Of a stretch of 64,000 bases of DNA, positions 49,241 to 60,671 are shown one piece after another. Each line of letters starts with the position of its first letter. Within the stretch, counting starts at the first letter, position 1. This stretch comes from Pseudoxanthomonas sp. Root630. GTDB lineage: Bacteria > Pseudomonadota > Gammaproteobacteria > Xanthomonadales > Xanthomonadaceae. The notes below the pieces were generated by a model, which was not told the DNA's origin, searched no databases, and saw only the letters and a list, made by a program, of their open reading frames with translations. Where the stretch lies: NCBI RefSeq assembly GCF_001427585.1, contig NZ_LMGY01000020.1:124001-188000 (forward strand), read 5' to 3'. The position numbers and the translations under genes were made by a program.

Positions 49241-49810
49241 CTACCGGGGCGGCTGCGTCCACCCGAACTCCGCGCGCACGGCCGGGCGGCACAGCTGCCA
49301 CACGATCAGCGCATGCAGCACGCCGAACACGATCGCGGTCACCCACGCCATCGTCAGCGACATCGCGCGCAGCGAGGCCAGTTCCGCCAGCAGCGGCGCG
49401 GCGTCGGGCGTCTGCGGCAGCCGGTCGACCCACGCGAACACGCCGTCGATCACGGCGATGCCGGCGAAGTTGGCCAGCGCGCCCAGCACCATGAACAGGA
49501 CGAAGCCCCACCACGCCCATGCGCGTCGCCGTAGCAGGCCCACGGAGACGGCCAGGAAGGCTGCGCTCACCAACAGGAAGCCGACGGCGATGGCGGTGAG
49601 GTGCGACAGCACCCACAGCGCCGACGCCGGCACCGGCTGCGTCGCGACGAAGTCGAGGAACCGGGCGACCTCCGCGCCCCGCAGGATCACCCACGCGGCC
49701 ACGACCTGCAGCGCCGCATACAGCGTCGCCCCGGCGCCCACGACGATCGAGACCTTCGCCATCACGGTGACGAAGGCGGTGCCGCTCGCGGTGGGCGACG
49801 AAGGACGCAT
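49241..49810 (-). CDS. Integral membrane protein, unknown function
   Basis: A 189-residue protein with about four helices (about 13-40, 60-88, 98-120 and 150-172). No family recognised. It lies 3 bases downstream of the S9 peptidase gene and 10 bases upstream of the hemF start, so it may be co-transcribed with both. Confidence 0.7.
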   Translation of the reverse strand: MRPSSPTASGTAFVTVMAKVSIVVGAGATLYAALQVVAAWVILRGAEVARFLDFVATQPVPASALWVLSHLTAIAVGFLLVSAAFLAVSVGLLRRRAWAWWGFVLFMVLGALANFAGIAVIDGVFAWVDRLPQTPDAAPLLAELASLRAMSLTMAWVTAIVFGVLHALIVWQLCRPAVRAEFGWTQPPR

Positions 49811-49813
49811 GGC

Positions 49814-52180
49814 TTACTTCAGGTTCTGCTCGAACAGCTTCAGCACGCGCTTGTATTCGTCCAGCCAGGAATCCGAACGCGTGAAGCCATGCCGTTCCAG
49901 CGGATAGGCCGCCAACTCCCAATCGTCCTTGCGCAGTTCGATCAGCTTCTGCGACAGCACCACCGAATCCTTGAAGAACACGTTGTCGTCGATCATGCCG
50001 TGCGCGATCAGCAGGTGGTCCTGCAGGCCGTCGGCGTACTCGATTGGCGAGGACGCGCGGTAGGCCTGCGGATCCAGCTCCGGCGTATTGAGGATGTTGC
50101 TGGTGTACTCGTGGTTGTACTGGGTCCAGTCCACCACCGGGCGCAGCGCGGCGCCGGCCTTGAACACGCCCGGCGCGCGGAACAACGCCATGAAGGTCAT
50201 GAAGCCGCCGTAGCTGCCGCCGTAGATGCCGGCATGGTCGCGGTCGCCCTGCTTCTGCGAGACCAGCCATTCCAGTCCATCGAGATAGTCCTCGAGTTCC
50301 GGGTGGCCCATGTTGCGGTAGATGGCGGTGCGCCAGTCGCGGCCGTAGCCTTCGCTGGCGCGGTAGTCCAGGTCGAGCACGATGTAGCCGCGGTCCACCA
50401 GCAACTGGTGGAACATCTGCTCGCGGAAGTAGTTGGGGTAGCGCGCGGTGACGTTCTGCAGGTAGCCGGCGCCGTGCACGAACATGACGATGGGGTAACG
50501 CTTGTCGGCTTCCATCGTCTTCGGCCCGTAGTACTTGCCCCACACCACGCCCGCACCGTGGCGGGACGGTACCTGCACGTACTCCGGTTGGATCCATTCG
50601 CGCGCCTTGAACGCCGCAGTGCGGGTGTCGGTCAACACGCGCGCGTCGCCTCCGTCCACGCCGGTCACCGACACCTGGGCAGGCGTATAGCTGCGCGAAT
50701 GGCGGACCAGCAGCTGGCGACCGTCCGGCGACACGTTGAAGTCCTCCACGCCGTCGAGCGCGGTGACTTCCTTCACCTGGTCGCTGGCCAGGTCGAGCTT
50801 GCAGACCTCGTAGTCGCCCGGCCAGCTGCGGTTGCACAGGAACAGGAAGCCGTTGCCGTCCGCGGTCACTTCAACAGCGGAGACCTCCCACTTGCCGGAC
50901 GTGCGCGCGCGCGGCTTCTCGTTGCCGGTCGCGGTGTACAGGTGCGAGTAGCCGGATTCTTCCGACAGCAGCCACAGCGTGCGGTTGTCGGGCAGCCAGC
51001 CGAACTGGTTGAACCCCCAGTTGATCCACGCCTCGTCGGTCAGCCGGTGGCGCGGCAGCAGGCGCGCGCCTGGCAGGTCGACGGTGGCGATCCAACGGTC
51101 CTTGTTGTCGACGGCATGCACCTGCACGGCGACCTGGGTGCCATCGTTCGTCCACGCGATCGCGTTGCCGTCGCTGTCGTTCTCCACGCGCACGTCGCGG
51201 GACCCCTTCAGCGGTTCCTTCCCTGCCTGCTTGCGCAGCGCAGCCAGCGGGTCGCGGTCGATCCCGGGCAGGGTGTCGAACTTCACTTCCTTGACGCTGC
51301 CGTCGGCGAGATCGACGCGCCACAGCGTGTGCGGTACGGGTGCGTTGCGACCCACGCGCGTGCGGACGTCCTGGAATTCCTCGTAACCCGATTCGGTCAC
51401 GTACTTTGGCATCTTGCCGGCCTGTCCGGCATCGGCGCCCTTCTTGTGCGTCACGACCAGCAACCAGCGGCCGTCGGGCGAGAGCGAGCTGTCGTCGATG
51501 TCGACCTCATTGCCGAGGTAGATCGGCGCGGGCGCACGGCTCGGGTCGGCCCTGCGCCAGGCTTCGGCCTGCTTCTGCGCGGCCTCGCGCTGCGCGCGAT
51601 CGTCGGCCAGCGTGCGGATCGTGCGCAGTTGCTGTTCGCGCAGCGCGTCCGGCTTGGGCGCGGCCAGTGGGTCGCGTTCCGCCTTGAGTTCCGCGACCGT
51701 GGTCGTGCCGGCGCCGGCGGTCCAGCGATACCAGCTGTTGCCGGCACGCCAGATCACGGCGCCATCGCGGGCGAAGCGCGCCTGCTGTTCGGCATCGTTG
51801 GTGCGGGTCAGCTGGGTGAGCGCGCCATTGCGCAGGTCGCGCACGAACAGGTCGCCGTTGCGGGTGAGCAGCATGCGCTGGCGGGTGGCGTCGTAGACCG
51901 GGTTGATGGCGTCGAGGCGTGCGCGCTGGTCATCGGCGATCCGGTGCGCGGCGGCACCGTCGAGGGCCTGTTCGAAGGTGTCGCGCACCGCGCTGCCATC
52001 GCGCTTGAGCTCGTACTGCACTTGTTTGCCATCCCATGCCCACCAGGCGCGCTCGACCGGCGGACCGATCCAGTCCGGCTCGGCCATCACCTGTTCCAGC
52101 GTGAGCGGCACGGGCGTCTGGGCGTGCGCGACCGGCGCGAACGCGAGCGGCAGCAACAGGGCGAACAGGGCAGGGCGCAT
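49814..52180 (-). CDS. S9 family peptidase (prolyl oligopeptidase / DPP IV-like)
   Basis: A 788-residue secreted serine peptidase with a signal peptide ending PVAHAQ (about residue 22). The propeller (30-540) is followed by the hydrolase domain with the nucleophile in YGGSYGGF, the acid in HGMIDDNV and the His in ERHGF. The pattern is S9B/C-like; the classic DPP IV EE loop is not clear, so specificity is open. The ATG at 52180 is chosen for the signal peptide. It is the window's second S9 enzyme. Confidence 0.9.
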   Translation of the reverse strand: MRPALFALLLPLAFAPVAHAQTPVPLTLEQVMAEPDWIGPPVERAWWAWDGKQVQYELKRDGSAVRDTFEQALDGAAAHRIADDQRARLDAINPVYDATRQRMLLTRNGDLFVRDLRNGALTQLTRTNDAEQQARFARDGAVIWRAGNSWYRWTAGAGTTTVAELKAERDPLAAPKPDALREQQLRTIRTLADDRAQREAAQKQAEAWRRADPSRAPAPIYLGNEVDIDDSSLSPDGRWLLVVTHKKGADAGQAGKMPKYVTESGYEEFQDVRTRVGRNAPVPHTLWRVDLADGSVKEVKFDTLPGIDRDPLAALRKQAGKEPLKGSRDVRVENDSDGNAIAWTNDGTQVAVQVHAVDNKDRWIATVDLPGARLLPRHRLTDEAWINWGFNQFGWLPDNRTLWLLSEESGYSHLYTATGNEKPRARTSGKWEVSAVEVTADGNGFLFLCNRSWPGDYEVCKLDLASDQVKEVTALDGVEDFNVSPDGRQLLVRHSRSYTPAQVSVTGVDGGDARVLTDTRTAAFKAREWIQPEYVQVPSRHGAGVVWGKYYGPKTMEADKRYPIVMFVHGAGYLQNVTARYPNYFREQMFHQLLVDRGYIVLDLDYRASEGYGRDWRTAIYRNMGHPELEDYLDGLEWLVSQKQGDRDHAGIYGGSYGGFMTFMALFRAPGVFKAGAALRPVVDWTQYNHEYTSNILNTPELDPQAYRASSPIEYADGLQDHLLIAHGMIDDNVFFKDSVVLSQKLIELRKDDWELAAYPLERHGFTRSDSWLDEYKRVLKLFEQNLK

Positions 52181-52343
52181 CGGGCTTCCGTTAGTGCGAG
52201 GTGAAGAGGCGAAGAGTACCAGTCCGTCCGCATGCCTCCCGCCGCCGATCGTCATGCCCGGCGTGATCGCGATGCGGGTTTCGCGCATACGGCATTTCCC
52301 GCACAATCCCTGCCTGTCCACCGCCAGGGCGCGATACGCGCGG

Positions 52344-52601
52344 ATGCAAGCCTACGTCTACAAGAGCCAGCGCAAGGCCGACACATTCGTCTACCTGGCG
52401 GCGCGCGATGATTTCGCCCGACTGCCCGAGCCGCTGCGCACTCAACTGGGCGACCTGGCCTTCGTGCTCGAGGTCGCCCTGACGCCCGAACGCAAGCTCG
52501 CCCGCGAGGATGTCGACGTGGTCCGGACCAACCTGGCCGCGCGCGGGTTCCATATCCAGTTCCCGCCGCAGCCCGATCCCACCGTCCTTCCCGATGCCTG
52601 A
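52344..52601 (+). CDS. YcgL domain-containing protein
   Basis: An 85-residue protein of the UPF0745/YcgL family: [19 protein letters not shown]...[26 protein letters not shown]...GFHIQFPP. YcgL folds are small alpha/beta domains of unknown function. The last 8 bases overlap the start of the ankyrin gene, so the two are translationally coupled. Confidence 0.88.
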   Translation: MQAYVYKSQRKADTFVYLAARDDFARLPEPLRTQLGDLAFVLEVALTPERKLAREDVDVVRTNLAARGFHIQFPPQPDPTVLPDA

Positions 52602-55600
52602 GTCCCGGCTGCAGACCCGCCACGTCGCCCTGATCGCCTTGTTGGCCGGCCTGCTGCTGGCCGGCGCAGGCGCATGGCTGGGCGGCCTGCCAGCGGCCAT
52701 CGGTGCGTTGCTTGCGCAGCCGGTGGTGGCGCTGGGCGTGTCGTGGCTGCGGGGCACCCGGGTGCTGGCACCGTCGCGTGCCTGGCGCGAGGACCTGCCG
52801 GCCTTGGCGCTGGCCTGGGCGGTGGCGTTCGCTGGCAGCGCGTTGCTGCTGGCCTGGCCGCTGGCCTCGCTGCATGACAGTGGCAGCCTGCCGGCGGCGC
52901 TGGGCGTCAGTGCGGTGATCGGCGCCGTCATCGTGGGCCTCTGGCGCACGTGGCCGCTATGGCACGGCCTGGAACGCGACGGCGGGGCGCTGGCCGCCCA
53001 CTGGCGCGGGCTGCTCGAACACGATTTCCACGCTTGGCGTGGCCTGGCGGTGGCGACGGCGCTGGCCGCGGCCATCGGCGGTGGCCTCTGCCTGGCCTGG
53101 CCCGGCCTGGTGCCCGACAGCGCCCGCACCGGCCTCGCCATCGCCTACGCCCTGCTGTTGCCCCTGTTGCACCTGGGCGTGCAGCGGGTGGCGGGCGCGG
53201 GCGTGCTGCCGGTGGTCGACATGCCGGAGCGCGAAGGGGACGCCTTCGACGCGCCTGTCGTCGAGCCCGAGGCGGCGGCGGACGTCGATCTGGACCAGGC
53301 TCTGTTCGAAGCCGCGCGCGCGGGGCGCGTCGATCGCGCGCTGTCGTTGATCGAAGCCGGCGCCGATGCGCATGCGCTGCCGGCGGACGGTTCGCGCGAC
53401 CAGCGCAGCCTCGGCGCGCTGGCGGCGGTGCTGCCGGACCTGCGCCTGCTGCGCACGCTGATCGCGCACGGCGTGGACCTGAACCATGCGCATGCCGGCG
53501 TCACCCCGCTGCTGGCCGCCACCCGCGACAGCTGGCACGGCCGGCCGGACGCGGTGACCACCCTGCTGGCGAACGGCGCCGACCCGCGCATCGCCGATGC
53601 GGAAGGCAACACGCCGCTGCATCACGCCGCGCGCAGTTCCGATCCGGGTGTGGTCGCGTTGCTGCGCGATGCGGCAGCGGAACTCGATGCACTGAACCAT
53701 GACGGCCTGACCCCCTTGGGCGTGGCCTGCATGGCGGGCAACTGGCGGCTGGCGAAGTTCCTGCTGGAACGCGGCGCGCGTCCCGATCCGCAGGGCGGGC
53801 AGCCGGTGCTGCTGGCCGCGGCGGCGACCGAAGAGGACGATCCCGCCGGCGTGCAACTGCTGCTCAAGCACAAGGCCAAGGTCGACGCGCGCGACGCGCA
53901 GCGCCGCAGCGCCCTGCACGAGGCGGCCTATGCGGGCCACGCCGAAGTGGCTGCCACGCTGCTTGCCGCCGGTGCCGACGTGCATGCGCGCGACGCCCAG
54001 CAGCGCACGCCGTGGCTGGACGCCGCACGCGGCGCCCGCACTGCGGTGCTGGAGAAACTTGCCGAGGCCGGCGCGGATCGCCAGGCCACGGATGCCGAGC
54101 GTCGCAACGCATTGATGCTGGCCTGCGGTGCGGAGCAGGTCTCGCCCGCGCTGGTGCGCCGCCTGATGGAATGGGGCCTCGATCCGGCCGACACCGACGC
54201 CGCCGGTCGGCGCGCAGTCGATGCCGCGGCGGAAGCCGGCCGTTGGGCGCTGGTCTCGGCGCTCGATCCCGCCTACGCCCTGCCCAATGCCGTGGCGGCC
54301 GCAGAAGACGAGACGCCGCCGGACCGCGCACCGTCCGCGCTGTTGCGCGAAGGCCTGGCGAGCGGGCAGTTCGAAGGCCTCGATGCGCTCGCGCGCCTGT
54401 GTTCGCGCGAAGAACTTGGCGCGTTGTTGCACGAAACCGACCTGCAGCGACCGACGCGCCTGGCGTGGCTGCTCCGTCATGGGGCCGACGCGGACGTGCG
54501 CAACGCGGCAGGCGACACCCTGGCGTTCGCGCTGCTTTCCCAGGGCGCGGCGGGCGCGCAGGCGTTGGGCGCGGTGCTGGCGCGTGGCATATCGCCGGCC
54601 GGCGCCGGTGGCCTGGCGCGCTTCCTGGCCGCGTGCGCCGCGGACGACCAGGCAGCGCGGACGCTGGAATCCTGCGCCCTGGACCTGCTGGAGCGCGGCG
54701 CCGACCCGTTCGGCGCATCACCGCAAGGCGATCCGGCGCTCTCGCTCGCGGTGCGCCTGGGCTGGCAGCGGGTGCTCGATCGCCTGCTGGACATCGGCGT
54801 GGACCGCGAGGCGCGCGACAGCCATGGCATGACGGCACTGCATCTGGCGGCCGTGCTCGGCCGCGAGACTGCACTCAAGCAACTGATCGCCAAGGGCGCA
54901 TCGCCCGAGGCGCGTGCCGCCGACGGGCAGACCCCGCTGGGCGTGGCGCTGGCCTGCGGGCGGCGCGACCTGGCCGACTGGCTGGACTGGCGCATCTGGC
55001 CGCTGCCGAGGCGCGCGCTGCGACCGGCCGATCTTCCATCGGCGGCGATGGCGGGCGACCGCGACGCCGTGCGTCGCCTGCTCGACCTCGGCTTCGACGT
55101 CGATTCGCCCGACGCGCAAGGCTGCACCGCCCTGCTGCGCGCGGCCGGCGGCGGCTTCACCACCACGGTGGAACTGCTGATCGCGCGCGGCGCCGACCCG
55201 CAGCGCGCCGCGCACACCGGTGCGACGCCGTTGTCGGCCGCGGTCAGCATGCGCCAGGCGGAGATCGTCGGCGCCCTGCTGACGGCGGGCGCGGATATCG
55301 AATACCGCCTGCCCGGCGGCGTCACCGTGCTGATGCTGGCAGCAGCCTTGGGCCTGCCCGAGATCGCCGCACGCCTGATCACCGCCGGTGCCAACGTGCA
55401 TGCCGGCGATGCGCAGGGCCTCACGCCGCTGCATTGCGCCACGCTCTACGGCTTCACCGCCCGCGAGAAGCCGCGGCTGGTCGCCTTGCTCGACACCTTC
55501 CTGCTGTCCGGCGCGGAATCCGAGCAGATGGCCTCGGGGTCGGTGACCCCGCTGCTCCTGCTGCTGGGGGCGCGCGCCGAGCCGGGGACCGCCTGTGATG

Positions 55601-55890
55601 AGGAAGTCGTGCTGGCGGGCCTGGAACGCCTGCTGGACGAAGGCGTGTCGCTCGACGTGCAGGATCCGCGCGGGTTCGGTCCGCTGCACCTGGCCTCGCT
55701 GCATGGCCTGCTGCGCGTGGTCAGCCGCCTGCTGCGCGCGGGCGCCGATCCGGAACTGCGCGACGCGCTGAACCGCACCCCGCGCGAGATCGCGGTGATG
55801 CGGGGCTTCATCGACGTGGCGGCGGAGTTCGTCCCGGCCACCCCCGGCGCGGGCGCCTCGATGGCCCGCTTCCTGCGCGATCGCAGCTGA
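52594..55890 (+). CDS. Membrane-anchored ankyrin-repeat protein
   Basis: A 1098-residue protein. The first 210 residues hold about five membrane helices (7-30, 63-85, 92-114, 145-167 and 175-195). After an acidic linker comes an ankyrin domain of at least 15 recognisable repeats (for example [90 protein letters not shown]). Similar long ankyrin proteins are found in Xanthomonadaceae. A scaffold or sensor role at the inner membrane is inferred. It is coupled to YcgL by an 8-base overlap and ends 9 bases before the convergent antiporter gene. Confidence 0.85.
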   Translation: MPESRLQTRHVALIALLAGLLLAGAGAWLGGLPAAIGALLAQPVVALGVSWLRGTRVLAPSRAWREDLPALALAWAVAFAGSALLLAWPLASLHDSGSLPAALGVSAVIGAVIVGLWRTWPLWHGLERDGGALAAHWRGLLEHDFHAWRGLAVATALAAAIGGGLCLAWPGLVPDSARTGLAIAYALLLPLLHLGVQRVAGAGVLPVVDMPEREGDAFDAPVVEPEAAADVDLDQALFEAARAGRVDRALSLIEAGADAHALPADGSRDQRSLGALAAVLPDLRLLRTLIAHGVDLNHAHAGVTPLLAATRDSWHGRPDAVTTLLANGADPRIADAEGNTPLHHAARSSDPGVVALLRDAAAELDALNHDGLTPLGVACMAGNWRLAKFLLERGARPDPQGGQPVLLAAAATEEDDPAGVQLLLKHKAKVDARDAQRRSALHEAAYAGHAEVAATLLAAGADVHARDAQQRTPWLDAARGARTAVLEKLAEAGADRQATDAERRNALMLACGAEQVSPALVRRLMEWGLDPADTDAAGRRAVDAAAEAGRWALVSALDPAYALPNAVAAAEDETPPDRAPSALLREGLASGQFEGLDALARLCSREELGALLHETDLQRPTRLAWLLRHGADADVRNAAGDTLAFALLSQGAAGAQALGAVLARGISPAGAGGLARFLAACAADDQAARTLESCALDLLERGADPFGASPQGDPALSLAVRLGWQRVLDRLLDIGVDREARDSHGMTALHLAAVLGRETALKQLIAKGASPEARAADGQTPLGVALACGRRDLADWLDWRIWPLPRRALRPADLPSAAMAGDRDAVRRLLDLGFDVDSPDAQGCTALLRAAGGGFTTTVELLIARGADPQRAAHTGATPLSAAVSMRQAEIVGALLTAGADIEYRLPGGVTVLMLAAALGLPEIAARLITAGANVHAGDAQGLTPLHCATLYGFTAREKPRLVALLDTFLLSGAESEQMASGSVTPLLLLLGARAEPGTACDEEVVLAGLERLLDEGVSLDVQDPRGFGPLHLASLHGLLRVVSRLLRAGADPELRDALNRTPREIAVMRGFIDVAAEFVPATPGAGASMARFLRDRS

Positions 55891-55899
55891 GCCGTCGGC

Positions 55900-57693
55900 T
55901 CAACGCGCCGGTGGCGTGTCCTCGCCGGTCGCATCGGCCTCGAACAGTTTCTCCAGATCGCTGATCGCATCGCGCGCGGTCTGGATCACCGCGCCGTCAT
56001 CGTCGTAGACCAGGTATTGCGCGCGCAGCAGCTTCTCGTCGTGCTGGCGGAAGCGGCGGGTATGTTCGGCCGCGGTGTCCGCCGGCACGCCGAGTTCGAC
56101 CAGCACCTGCTCCGCCATTTCCAGGCTCGAGCCCAGCGTCTCGCGGTAGGCCTCCGCGCTCAGGTCCATCAACCGCCACGCATGCTGGCGATTGCGCGCG
56201 CGCGCGAGCACGCGTGCCTCGGGGAACATGCGGCGGATCAGGCGCGTGGCCTTGATGTTGGTGTCGGGGTCGTCCATCGCGATCACGAAGACTTTCACGT
56301 GCTGCGCGCCCGCCGAGCGCAGCAGGTCCGGACGCGTCGGGTCGCCGTAGTACAGGCGGATGTTGCCGAAGCGGCGCAGCGTGTCCACCGTCTCGGGGCT
56401 GTGCTCGAGTGCGACGAACGGAATCTTCTGCGCCGTCAGCAGGCGCGCCACGATCTGCCCGAACCGGCCCATGCCGGCGATCAGCACCTGCGGCTGTTCG
56501 TCGGGAATCTCGTCGAAGGTGCGCGTGCTGGGTTTCGGCCGGTTCACGCCGGCCAGCAGGCGGTGCAGGCCCAGCAACAGCACCGGCGTGAGCGCCATCG
56601 AGACACCGACGATGGCACTGAGCTGGTTGCGCAGTTCGGTATCGATCAGACGCACGCGCGAGGCTTCGCTGAAGACGACAAAGGCGAACTCGCCACCCAG
56701 CCAGAGCGTGCCCGCCATCAGCAGTGCGCCCTTGGGTTCCAGGCGTCCCGGCCAGCGGCCGATGCCGAACAGCACGCTGAACTTCACCGCCAGCAGCGTC
56801 AGCACGCCGATCGCGATCAGCTCGGGCTGCTTCACCACCGCGTCCAGGTCGATGTCCATGCCCACGGCGATGAAGAACAGGCCCAGCAGCAAACCCTTGA
56901 ATGGATCGATCTGCGATTCCAGTTCGTGCCGGAACTCGGAGTCGGACAGCAGCACGCCGGCGAGGAACGCACCCAGGCCCGCGCTCAGCCCGGCCAGTTG
57001 CATGAACCAGGCGATGCCGAGCACCACCAGCAGCGCACTGGCGGTGAATACCTCCGGCATGCGCGTGCGCGCGACCACGCGGAACAGATGGCGCAACACC
57101 AGTCGGCCGCCGAGGACCACGATGGCGATCGCACCGACGGCATGGAACACCATGGTCCAGGTGAGCGTTTCGTTCTTCGCGCCGCCCAGCAGCGGAATGG
57201 CCGCCAGCAGCGGGATCGCGACCAGGTCCTGGAACAGCAGGATCGCAAAGCCCAGGCGCCCGTGCTCGCTGGTCAGTTCCTTGCGCTCGGACAACAGCTG
57301 CAGGCTGACCGCCGTGGACGACAGGGCCAGGCCCAGGCCGACGACGAGCGCGGTCTTCCAGTGATGCTCGAACAGCAGCGCGATGCCGCCCAGCAGAAGC
57401 GCACTGAGCAATACCTGCAGGCCGCCGGCACCGAACACCGGCTTGCGCATCACCCGCAGGCGCGAGGGCGAGAGTTCCAGGCCGATGACGAACAACATCA
57501 TCACCACGCCGATTTCGGCCGCATTGAGGATGCGGTCGGCATCCCGCACCAGCGCCAGTCCGTCCGGCCCCAGCACCACGCCGGCCACCAGGTACGCCAG
57601 CACCGCCCCCAACCCGAAGCGCTTGAACACCGGCACCGCGATCACCGCGGCCAGCAGGAACACCAGCGCCAACTCCAGACCACTACCGTGCAT
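55900..57693 (-). CDS. CPA2 family cation:proton antiporter (KefB/KefC-like)
   Basis: A 597-residue protein with about 12 membrane helices (residues 5-385) and a C-terminal RCK/TrkA-N domain (QVLIAGMGRFGQIVARLL, NAD-type Rossmann motif near 410-425). The GLALSSTAVSLQLL and FQDLVAIPLL segments are CPA2 signatures. Such systems exchange K+ for H+ and may be gated by glutathione adducts (KefC-type). No KefF/KefG ancillary gene is adjacent. A GAGGTG site precedes the ATG. Confidence 0.9.
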   Translation of the reverse strand: MHGSGLELALVFLLAAVIAVPVFKRFGLGAVLAYLVAGVVLGPDGLALVRDADRILNAAEIGVVMMLFVIGLELSPSRLRVMRKPVFGAGGLQVLLSALLLGGIALLFEHHWKTALVVGLGLALSSTAVSLQLLSERKELTSEHGRLGFAILLFQDLVAIPLLAAIPLLGGAKNETLTWTMVFHAVGAIAIVVLGGRLVLRHLFRVVARTRMPEVFTASALLVVLGIAWFMQLAGLSAGLGAFLAGVLLSDSEFRHELESQIDPFKGLLLGLFFIAVGMDIDLDAVVKQPELIAIGVLTLLAVKFSVLFGIGRWPGRLEPKGALLMAGTLWLGGEFAFVVFSEASRVRLIDTELRNQLSAIVGVSMALTPVLLLGLHRLLAGVNRPKPSTRTFDEIPDEQPQVLIAGMGRFGQIVARLLTAQKIPFVALEHSPETVDTLRRFGNIRLYYGDPTRPDLLRSAGAQHVKVFVIAMDDPDTNIKATRLIRRMFPEARVLARARNRQHAWRLMDLSAEAYRETLGSSLEMAEQVLVELGVPADTAAEHTRRFRQHDEKLLRAQYLVYDDDGAVIQTARDAISDLEKLFEADATGEDTPPAR

Positions 57694-57765
57694 GCGTCAC
57701 CTCGTGGGGATAGTATGCGGCGGACGGGGCCGGAGAGGCCTACTTCCAGGGATCGAGGAGGGCGT

Positions 57766-58632
57766 ATGAAGCAGCGCGGCACGTGGTTGGCGTGGGTTCT
57801 CGTGGGGATGGTGGCGTTCGTGCAGGGTGCTTGGGCGCAAGGCCCCGGCGGTGTGCGCAAACAGGTCGAGGCCAGCATGCGGGTCACCGGCATGATCACG
57901 ATCCGTGCCGATGGCGGCGTGGCGGCCGTGGCGCTGGACAAGCAGGACCGGCTGCCCGAGGGCATTCCCGACTTCGTGACGAAGGTGGCCAGCGCATGGC
58001 GCTTCGAGCCCGTGCTGATCGGGGGCGTGCCGACGCAAGTACAGACAAAGATGAGCGCCCGCCTAGTGGCCAAGTCCACCGGCGACGGCATGATGCAGGT
58101 GTCGGTGCGCGGCGCCGATTTCGGCGACTACGAGGCGATCCCGGTCGAGGAGCGCGTCAGCAGCGTCAGCTTGAAGCCGCCCGGCTATCCCATGGTGGCA
58201 GCGCGCAGTGGCGCCCAGGGCACGGTGTATCTCCTGCTGAAGATCGAACGCGACGGTTCGGTCAGCGAGGTCGTCGCCGAGCAGGTGAACCTGCGCATCG
58301 TGGTGAGCGAGCCGCAGATGCGCCTGTACCGCGAGCGCTTCTCGCGCGCTGCCATCGGCGCGGCGGAGAAGTGGGCCTTCACCCCGCCCACCCGGGGCGA
58401 GGCAGCGGAACAGCCGCATTGGGTGATCCGCGTACCCGTCGATTTCACCTTCGACGCCAAGCGCCGCTATGGCCAATGGGAGGCCTATGTGCCGGGGCCG
58501 CGTGAGCGTGTGTCCTGGGCGCAGCAGGAAGATCGCCCCGGCTTCTCGCCCGACGTGCTCGCAGATGGTGGCGTGCACATGGAGGGCGGCATGCAGGGAC
58601 CGAAGCTGCTGACGCCGTTGGATGGGGTGTGA
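57766..58632 (+). CDS. Secreted TonB-C-like protein (paralogue 1)
   Basis: A 288-residue exported protein (signal peptide ending GAWAQ, about residue 25). The central part YPMVAARSGAQGTVYLLLKIERDGSVSEVVAEQV matches the pattern of the TonB C-terminal domain, but there is no N-terminal membrane anchor or proline-rich spacer, so it is not a normal TonB. A strong ribosome-binding site (GAGGAGG) lies before the ATG. It overlaps the region read in the next paralogue's upstream frame; the paralogue follows 77 bases later. Function unknown. Confidence 0.7.
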   Translation: MKQRGTWLAWVLVGMVAFVQGAWAQGPGGVRKQVEASMRVTGMITIRADGGVAAVALDKQDRLPEGIPDFVTKVASAWRFEPVLIGGVPTQVQTKMSARLVAKSTGDGMMQVSVRGADFGDYEAIPVEERVSSVSLKPPGYPMVAARSGAQGTVYLLLKIERDGSVSEVVAEQVNLRIVVSEPQMRLYRERFSRAAIGAAEKWAFTPPTRGEAAEQPHWVIRVPVDFTFDAKRRYGQWEAYVPGPRERVSWAQQEDRPGFSPDVLADGGVHMEGGMQGPKLLTPLDGV

Positions 58633-58709
58633 TGCGCCGCCGCGTGCGGCAAAGCGCGTTGCCGCGCGCCCCGGCATTCGATCAAGCGCCTGGAACAAGG
58701 GGATGGACG

Positions 58710-59600
58710 ATGGAGCACTTGAAGATGGGTCGCGTGCTTGCGTGTGTACTGATGTGGCTGGCCTGCGTTGGCATGGCCAATGCGCAGAGTCCTCAGACGA
58801 TCCGGAAGCAGGTTGAAGCCAGCATGCTGGTCACCGGTTCGATCCTCATCGAACGCGATGGCAGCGTCAGCGGGCTGGAGGTTGACCAGCGCGAGAAGTT
58901 GCCGGAGGTCGTCGCATCGCTGGTGGAGAACTCCGGCCCGGCATGGAAGTTCGAGCCCGTGCTGGTGAACGGCGAGCCCAGGAAGGTCAAGGCGCGCATG
59001 AGCCTGTTCATCGTGGCGAAGAAGCTGGAGGACGGCGCGTTCCGGGTCGGCATCCGCAGCGGCTACTTCGGCAAGGACGCGATGACGGCGGAGGAGCGTC
59101 TGCAGGAGCCCGACGCCATCAAGCGCGTAGAGATGAAGCCGCCGTCCTATCCGATGAGTGCGCTGGAGAAAGGCGCGCGTGGTACCGCGTACGTGGTGCT
59201 GAAGATCGGGCCAGACGGCAAGGTGATGGAGGCCGTGGTCGAGCAGGTCAATCTGAGGACCATCGGCGACGCCAATGAGATGAAGCGGATGAGAAGCGCG
59301 TTTTCGCGCACTACGGTCACTGCGGCGATGAAGTGGTTGTTCTCCGTGCCGGCCAGCGATCTCCTGCGCGAGCAGGGATTCGTGTCGGTACGCGTTCCGG
59401 TCGACTACGAGATCGTGGGCAACACCCTGCCCACCTACGGGCAGTGGAACGCCTACATCCCAGGACCCCGCGAGCAGATACCGTGGGTTCAAGAGAGCGC
59501 AGGTGCCGGCGATAGTCCCGAGGCGATGCTGGCGGGCGGACTCTATGAAATGGGCAAGGGGCTGCGGCTGCTGACGCCGCTGGGCGGCGAGGGTTCCTAG
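58710..59600 (+). CDS. Secreted TonB-C-like protein (paralogue 2)
   Basis: A 296-residue protein resembling the preceding gene's product along its whole length (for example RKQVEASM.VTG, KFEPVL, YPMSALEKGARGTAYVVLKIGPDGKV, GQWNAYIPGPREQIPW). Signal peptide ends MANAQ (about residue 25). The ATG at 58710 has AAGGGG 8 bases before it. The two genes look like a tandem duplication. Function unknown. Confidence 0.7.
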   Translation: MEHLKMGRVLACVLMWLACVGMANAQSPQTIRKQVEASMLVTGSILIERDGSVSGLEVDQREKLPEVVASLVENSGPAWKFEPVLVNGEPRKVKARMSLFIVAKKLEDGAFRVGIRSGYFGKDAMTAEERLQEPDAIKRVEMKPPSYPMSALEKGARGTAYVVLKIGPDGKVMEAVVEQVNLRTIGDANEMKRMRSAFSRTTVTAAMKWLFSVPASDLLREQGFVSVRVPVDYEIVGNTLPTYGQWNAYIPGPREQIPWVQESAGAGDSPEAMLAGGLYEMGKGLRLLTPLGGEGS

Positions 59601-59631
59601 GCTGCGTACGGGCCGATGCGGCGGGTCATGA

Positions 59632-60495
59632 TCATTCGCCGCCGAAGGCCTGCAACAGGTGCTTCCCGTACTTCCCCGAGGCCGTGGCGGTCACCATCAC
59701 CACCGCGTACGCGAACACGCCGCCAGCCACCGCGAACGCCGTGATGGCCGGCCACGTGAAAAGGCGTGGCCATGCGATGCGCTTGTGCAGGTTGCGGATG
59801 AAGCCCTCCGCGACCAGCAGGTTGGGCACGAAGAACAGGTAGAGGATGGCGTAGTCGAATGGGCCGCTGGTGGCGCCCGCGCCCATGCCGATGCCGCCGG
59901 TGAGGTCCTTCCAGGCACGGATCTCCAGATCGAACACCCATGAGCCCAGCACCATCGCGAACAGCCGGATGGCCCAGGCGCGATGCCGGTCGAAGCGTTT
60001 TGCGCGCGCATGCACGAAGGCCATGATCGCGCTCAGCATCATCACCGCACCCCAGACCGCGAAGGCGACCGACGCCGCGGGGGTGTAGGCACCATGGGTG
60101 AGGATGAACGACATGCCGCCGGCGCCGGCCAGCACGCCAGCGGTGACGTAGACGCGCCCGGTCCAGCGGTGCACGGCGCGGTGCCGGCTGCGGATGCGCG
60201 ACGACAGCAGGATCGGCCAGGCCAGCACCAGTACCGTGCCCATCGCGAAATGCAGACCGATGCCGAGATTGGCGATCCAGTCCGCGGCGGTGGGCATCGC
60301 CTGGCCTTCCATCAGTGCGCGCCACTGGTCGAAGTTCTTCGGGGTGGCGCCGACGGCCCGGAGCACGATGTAGGCCCCGAAGGCCAGCAGCCCGACCAGA
60401 GCGACGACCTGGGTGGCGTGGCCGATCCGGTGCAGCAGCCGTTGTTCGATCGTGTCCGTCCGCGTCGGCGCTGCGCGTGCGTGTCGCATATCCAT
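59632..60495 (-). CDS. DUF2306 domain-containing membrane protein
   Basis: A 287-residue membrane protein with about seven helices. The DUF2306 region spans HRAVHRWTGRVYVTAGVLAGAGGMSFILTHGAYTPAASVAF and HRAWAIRLFAMVLGSWVFD. Conserved histidines (HRAVHRW, HRAWAIR) lie near the membrane face and suggest haem or metal binding by analogy with cytochrome-like folds (inference). A GGAGG site precedes the ATG. Divergent from the regulator gene, which may control it. Confidence 0.82.
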   Translation of the reverse strand: MDMRHARAAPTRTDTIEQRLLHRIGHATQVVALVGLLAFGAYIVLRAVGATPKNFDQWRALMEGQAMPTAADWIANLGIGLHFAMGTVLVLAWPILLSSRIRSRHRAVHRWTGRVYVTAGVLAGAGGMSFILTHGAYTPAASVAFAVWGAVMMLSAIMAFVHARAKRFDRHRAWAIRLFAMVLGSWVFDLEIRAWKDLTGGIGMGAGATSGPFDYAILYLFFVPNLLVAEGFIRNLHKRIAWPRLFTWPAITAFAVAGGVFAYAVVMVTATASGKYGKHLLQAFGGE

Positions 60496-60634
60496 GGGGC
60501 TTCCTCCCGATCCATCGGCGGATCGCTCATGGGCGCCAGCGTCCGTTCCGGGCCTCCGCAAAGTCGTTAGGCGAAGCTCAGGAAGTCGTGAGGTGCGCGT
60601 CGGGGCGAGCACCGTGGCGCTAGGCAGGCGCACC

Positions 60635-60640
60635 TATACT
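60635..60640 (+). promoter_or_regulatory. Possible -10 box of the CadC-like regulator gene
   Basis: TATACT, one mismatch from the consensus, 32 bases before the ATG at 60672. No good -35 box is seen 17 bases upstream. Low confidence. Confidence 0.35.
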
Positions 60641-60671
60641 TGGCCGGCGGGCCCGCCCCGCGAGGGAGCGC

